A stretch of DNA of 64,000 bases. Source: an uncultured Lachnospiraceae bacterium. Its GTDB lineage: Bacteria; Bacillota; Clostridia; Lachnospirales; Lachnospiraceae. The stretch is from the NCBI GenBank assembly GCA_910585895.1, contig CAJUHY010000003.1:2575-66574 (forward strand), written 5' to 3'. This document shows, piece by piece, positions 61,242 to 64,000 of the stretch (positions within the stretch are counted from its first letter, which is position 1; every line of letters starts with the position of its first letter). Below the pieces are notes generated by a model that was not told the origin of the DNA, did no database searches, and saw only the letters and a list, made by a program, of their open reading frames with translations. The position numbers and the translations under genes are program-made.

Positions 61242-62399
61242 ATGGAGAAGATTATTATTTTTGAATCGGCAACGGATTCCCTGCGGGCGTTTGCCCGTCT
61301 GATGGCAGAGGGATTCCGTGAAATAGGATGTCAGGTCTTATTGGCAGACATGGCAGATGAAGCAAAGACAAGAGCGGCAGTGTATGGTTTTGCCGGGCGT
61401 GGGGATACTGCCGCCTTGTTTTTTAACCATGCAGGGCTTAATCTGCTGACCGAGGAGCGGGATTCTGTCTGGAATGAACTGGACGTGGACTGCTATGATT
61501 ATATCGTAGACCATCCCATGTATTATCATGCGGCGATTATTTTTCCCATCCGCAGGCTGACCTTTTTGTGTGTGGACGATTACCACAGGCAATTTATTGA
61601 GCGTTTTTATCCGGGAAGGGTGCGCAGCTTTTTCCTGCCTTTGGCAGGAATTGGCTATAAAGAACCTGCAGTGCCTTTTGAGGAACGCTCCATGGACATT
61701 TTGTTTACCGGTGCATATCTGATAGATGACAGCATAGAATACCATATTCAGGGATTAGGAGAAGGGTTAAAGCAGGTTTGGCTGGAATGTTATGAACTGC
61801 TGTGCAGCCAGACACATCTGACTTTGGAGCATGGAGTAGAACGCTGTCTCGTAAACAGAGGACTTGTGCTGCCCCAAGAGGATTTGCGGGATACCATACG
61901 TTTGTTTCAGGACATGGACGGCATGTTGAGGAGCCGTGCCCGCGCAGAGGTAGTACGTACGCTTGCAAATGCGGGCGTCAGAGTACATATCTATGGGGAG
62001 GGCTGGCAGTTTTTGGACTGTAAGCAGGAAAACTTAATTCTGCATGAGAGAATTCCTTTTGAGGAGACGATTCCGCTGATTGCAGACGCCAGGATTGTGC
62101 TTAACGTGATGCCCTGGTTTAAGTGCGGCGTTCATGACCGGGTATATTCCGCTATGCTTAATGAATGCGTGGCGTTGACAGACAGCAGCGAATATCTGCA
62201 AGGAGTACTTGCGGACGGCAGGGAGGCGCTGCTTTACTCGTTGGAATCCCTGGAAGAATTGCCAGATAAGGTGAAGCATTATCTGCAGAAGCCGAAGGAG
62301 TTGAAAGCGATTGCCCGCAGAGGTAATGTTTATGCCAGAGAGACGCAGACCTGGCAGCATCGGGCAGCGCAGCTTATGGAAATAATAAAGGGGCAGTGA
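61242..62399 (+). CDS. Family-1 glycosyltransferase (Glyco_trans_1_2 type)
   Basis: A 385-residue GT-B protein. The C-terminal half carries RVHIYGEGWQFLDCKQENLI, ARIVLNVMPWFKCGVHDRVY and SAMLNECVALTDSSEYLQ, the CgeB-related donor domain; the N-terminal half (YIVDHPMYYHAAIIFPIRRL) is unlike the three CgeB copies. GC content returns to the window's normal level here. GAGAGGAC precedes ATG 61242. It is probably co-transcribed with the following GT2 gene, which starts 13 nt after its stop. Confidence 0.8.
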   Translation: MEKIIIFESATDSLRAFARLMAEGFREIGCQVLLADMADEAKTRAAVYGFAGRGDTAALFFNHAGLNLLTEERDSVWNELDVDCYDYIVDHPMYYHAAIIFPIRRLTFLCVDDYHRQFIERFYPGRVRSFFLPLAGIGYKEPAVPFEERSMDILFTGAYLIDDSIEYHIQGLGEGLKQVWLECYELLCSQTHLTLEHGVERCLVNRGLVLPQEDLRDTIRLFQDMDGMLRSRARAEVVRTLANAGVRVHIYGEGWQFLDCKQENLILHERIPFEETIPLIADARIVLNVMPWFKCGVHDRVYSAMLNECVALTDSSEYLQGVLADGREALLYSLESLEELPDKVKHYLQKPKELKAIARRGNVYARETQTWQHRAAQLMEIIKGQ

Positions 62400-62412
62400 G
62401 GACAGGAGAGAA

Positions 62413-63456
62413 TTGGAAGAGAAAATCAGTATTATTATTCCGTGTTATAATGTGCAGCAGTATATTGACCGCTGCCTTACCTCGTTGGTAAATCAGACAA
62501 TCGGTCTGGAAAAACTGGAAATCATCTGTGTCAATGATGCGTCCACTGACGGCACGTGGGAGAAATTATTATCATGGGAGAAGAGGTATCCTGAGAATAT
62601 CCTCTTAGTCAACTGTGAGCAGAACGGCAAATTGGGACGTACGCGCAACATCGGTCTGGAACATGCTGCCGGGAGCTATATTGCATTTCTGGATGCAGAT
62701 GATTGGATGGAGCCGGATTCCTATGAGAGACTGTATCAGCTTATCCGCAAGTATCAATGTGAGGTGGTGGCTTTTCAGTTTGTCCGTGACAATGGAAAAG
62801 GGGATGTATGGAAACAGCAGAAACGCCGGGACAGGAAAGATTTTTATCTGGATTTATCAGAGGATGAGGAGCGAAGGAAAGTACTTGTGACGGCAATTTT
62901 AGATAATGGCTGTACAGACAAAATGTATACCAGAGAGTTTATCGTCAGGAACCAGCTTCGTTTTCCGGAAGGGTGCGCTTATGAAGATATCTATTGGGGC
63001 GTGTTGGTGCAGCTTTGTGTGAAAAATGTTTATTTTTTCAACGAAAAGCTGTATCATTATTATATCAATCCTGATTCAATTGTGCTGAAAAAGGACCAGG
63101 CATATCATATGGATATTTTTTACACAACCATGTTGATGTGGGAGGAATGCAAGTGCAGAGGCGCGTTGGAGCGTTTTGCAAAGGAGATGGAGTTAAATTT
63201 TTTAATTTATTATTATCTGGGAGGCATGAAAGTACTGGCATTGCGTTATACTGATTTACGATATCAGGAATACCGGCAAATGTGTGAAACTGTCAGGCAG
63301 ACGGTACCAGAGTATAAGACCAACCCATATCTTTCGCAAGTGTTGGATGATATGCGGCAGCTTCAGGTTGCCCTGATTGACCAGGAAATTTCCCGGGAAC
63401 AATTTGCACAGGCAGTAAAACTGCTGAGAGGACAAACAGGAGAAAAAACCTGTTGA
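62413..63456 (+). CDS. GT2 family glycosyltransferase
   Basis: A 347-residue GT-A enzyme starting with TTG 62413 behind AGGAGAG: EKISIIIPCYNVQQYIDRCL, CVNDASTDGTWEKLLS, GRTRNIGLEHAAGSY and FLDADDWMEPDS. The last third has the block YYLGGMKVLALRYTDL..QMCETVRQTVPEY..NPYLSQ, a diverged version of that in the other GT2 copies. It is followed after 21 nt by a gene for an SGNH-like protein, whose domain is also fused to a glycosyltransferase at 54960. Confidence 0.87.
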   Translation: MEEKISIIIPCYNVQQYIDRCLTSLVNQTIGLEKLEIICVNDASTDGTWEKLLSWEKRYPENILLVNCEQNGKLGRTRNIGLEHAAGSYIAFLDADDWMEPDSYERLYQLIRKYQCEVVAFQFVRDNGKGDVWKQQKRRDRKDFYLDLSEDEERRKVLVTAILDNGCTDKMYTREFIVRNQLRFPEGCAYEDIYWGVLVQLCVKNVYFFNEKLYHYYINPDSIVLKKDQAYHMDIFYTTMLMWEECKCRGALERFAKEMELNFLIYYYLGGMKVLALRYTDLRYQEYRQMCETVRQTVPEYKTNPYLSQVLDDMRQLQVALIDQEISREQFAQAVKLLRGQTGEKTC

Positions 63457-63477
63457 AGAAAAGAGTGAGAATACGAC

Positions 63478-64000
63478 ATGGAAGAGGAGACAGAACAACA
63501 GGAGACAGAACAACAAGAGACACGGCCGCAGGAATTGGCGCTGCAGTATCTGTGGAATAATTATGACTATTGTTATTTAAAGGCTATGCATGAGAAGAAC
63601 CGGCAGAAAGGCGCAAGTATTATTATTGCCGGCGCTTCTCATGCCATGAACGGCGTGGTGGAAAAAGAGATGTCTGCGGAGACAATCAATTTTTCGATTT
63701 CCTCCCAGGATTTGTATTATGATTTTTTGCATATCAAAAAGGCGATAGAAGAGGGCAGACAGCAAATTAAGTATTGCGTGATAAATATTGGGTATTACAT
63801 GCTGTATCAGGATGTGTCGCTGAGCAAGACGCTGGATTATATGATACCGGCTATCTATAGTCCGCTGTTTGGCACTGTCCACCATTATAAAGGTAATTTA
63901 ACGTATGATATGTGGGCAGACTGCAGGAAATCTGCACACGCATATCCCACAGAGCAGCTGCAGAGATTTTGTATGGACTTTGCCAGTGCATATTTTATTA
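63478..64000 (+). CDS. SGNH-like protein, cut by window end
   Basis: The first 174 codons of a gene that runs off the window with no stop. After a Glu/Gln/Thr-rich start (a 15-bp unit for TEQQE occurs twice) comes YCYLKAMHEKNRQKGASIII, AGASHAMNGVVEKEMSAETI, SISSQDLYYDFLHIKKAIEE and KYCVINIGYYMLYQDVSLSK. These align step by step with residues about 605-700 of the fusion protein at 54960 (GSSYGLNG, SSQDLYYDF, GGYYLAGHD). The GxSxxxxG-like motif fits an SGNH hydrolase or sugar acyltransferase. Function unproven. Confidence 0.7.
   Translation, partial: MEEETEQQETEQQETRPQELALQYLWNNYDYCYLKAMHEKNRQKGASIIIAGASHAMNGVVEKEMSAETINFSISSQDLYYDFLHIKKAIEEGRQQIKYCVINIGYYMLYQDVSLSKTLDYMIPAIYSPLFGTVHHYKGNLTYDMWADCRKSAHAYPTEQLQRFCMDFASAYFI

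Overview
The window reads as chromosomal DNA of a flagellated Firmicute of the class Clostridia, most likely family Lachnospiraceae. Evidence is the gene order adk-map-KOW protein-infA-rpmJ-rpsM-rpsK-rpsD-rpoA-rplQ, moderate GC content, strong AGGAGG ribosome binding sites, a class III (anaerobic) ribonucleotide reductase, and flagellar promoters of the TAAA-N-CCGATAA type. Species cannot be fixed from sequence alone.

Layout. 1-6240: the 3' part of the ribosomal protein/RNA polymerase cluster, with a tandem 88-bp structured repeat in front of adk and an internal terminator plus new promoter between infA and rpmJ. 6261-8963: PutP-type sodium/solute symporter and a degraded or frameshifted RsgI-like protein. 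8985-16456: secreted Ig-like/NlpC-P60 protein (minus strand), nrdDG with probable NrdR boxes, a small unknown protein and an L,D-transpeptidase. 16481-18886: rRNA-methyltransferase-like protein, lgt, an unknown. 19129-29270: a 2458-residue Ig-like repeat surface protein, a class B sortase, and a leucine-rich-repeat protein with a TPKTG sorting signal.

29399-42500: late flagellar cluster: flgM, flgN, two flgK paralogues, flgL, fliW, csrA, flaG, fliD, fliS, a FliT/FlgN-like chaperone candidate and a short flagellin. Three excellent sigma-28 promoters precede flgM, flaG and the flagellin gene. The flagellin leader has a hairpin presenting GGA, consistent with CsrA control through the FliW-CsrA switch.

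40194-64000: a flagellar glycosylation/modification island around and beyond the flagellin gene. It holds four related GT2 glycosyltransferases, three tandem CgeB-like glycosyltransferases, a further family-1 glycosyltransferase, a StrF-like and a GT-D-fold enzyme, the flagellin lysine methylase FliB, and all five enzymes (WbpA, WbpB, WbpE, WbpD, WbpI types) needed to make UDP-ManNAc(3NAc)A from UDP-GlcNAc. It also carries a TPR / GT-B / SGNH-like fusion protein whose C-terminal domain recurs in the truncated gene at the window end. wbpA-wbpI-wbpB and the first two thirds of the fusion gene are visibly GC-richer than their surroundings, suggesting acquisition.

The most unusual non-coding structure is a 725-bp imperfect palindrome (42631-43355) between the flagellin gene and the CgeB cluster. 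Its two arms of about 340 bp each end with the 3' codons of a CgeB gene, one copy intact and one orphan. Its origin and role are unknown.
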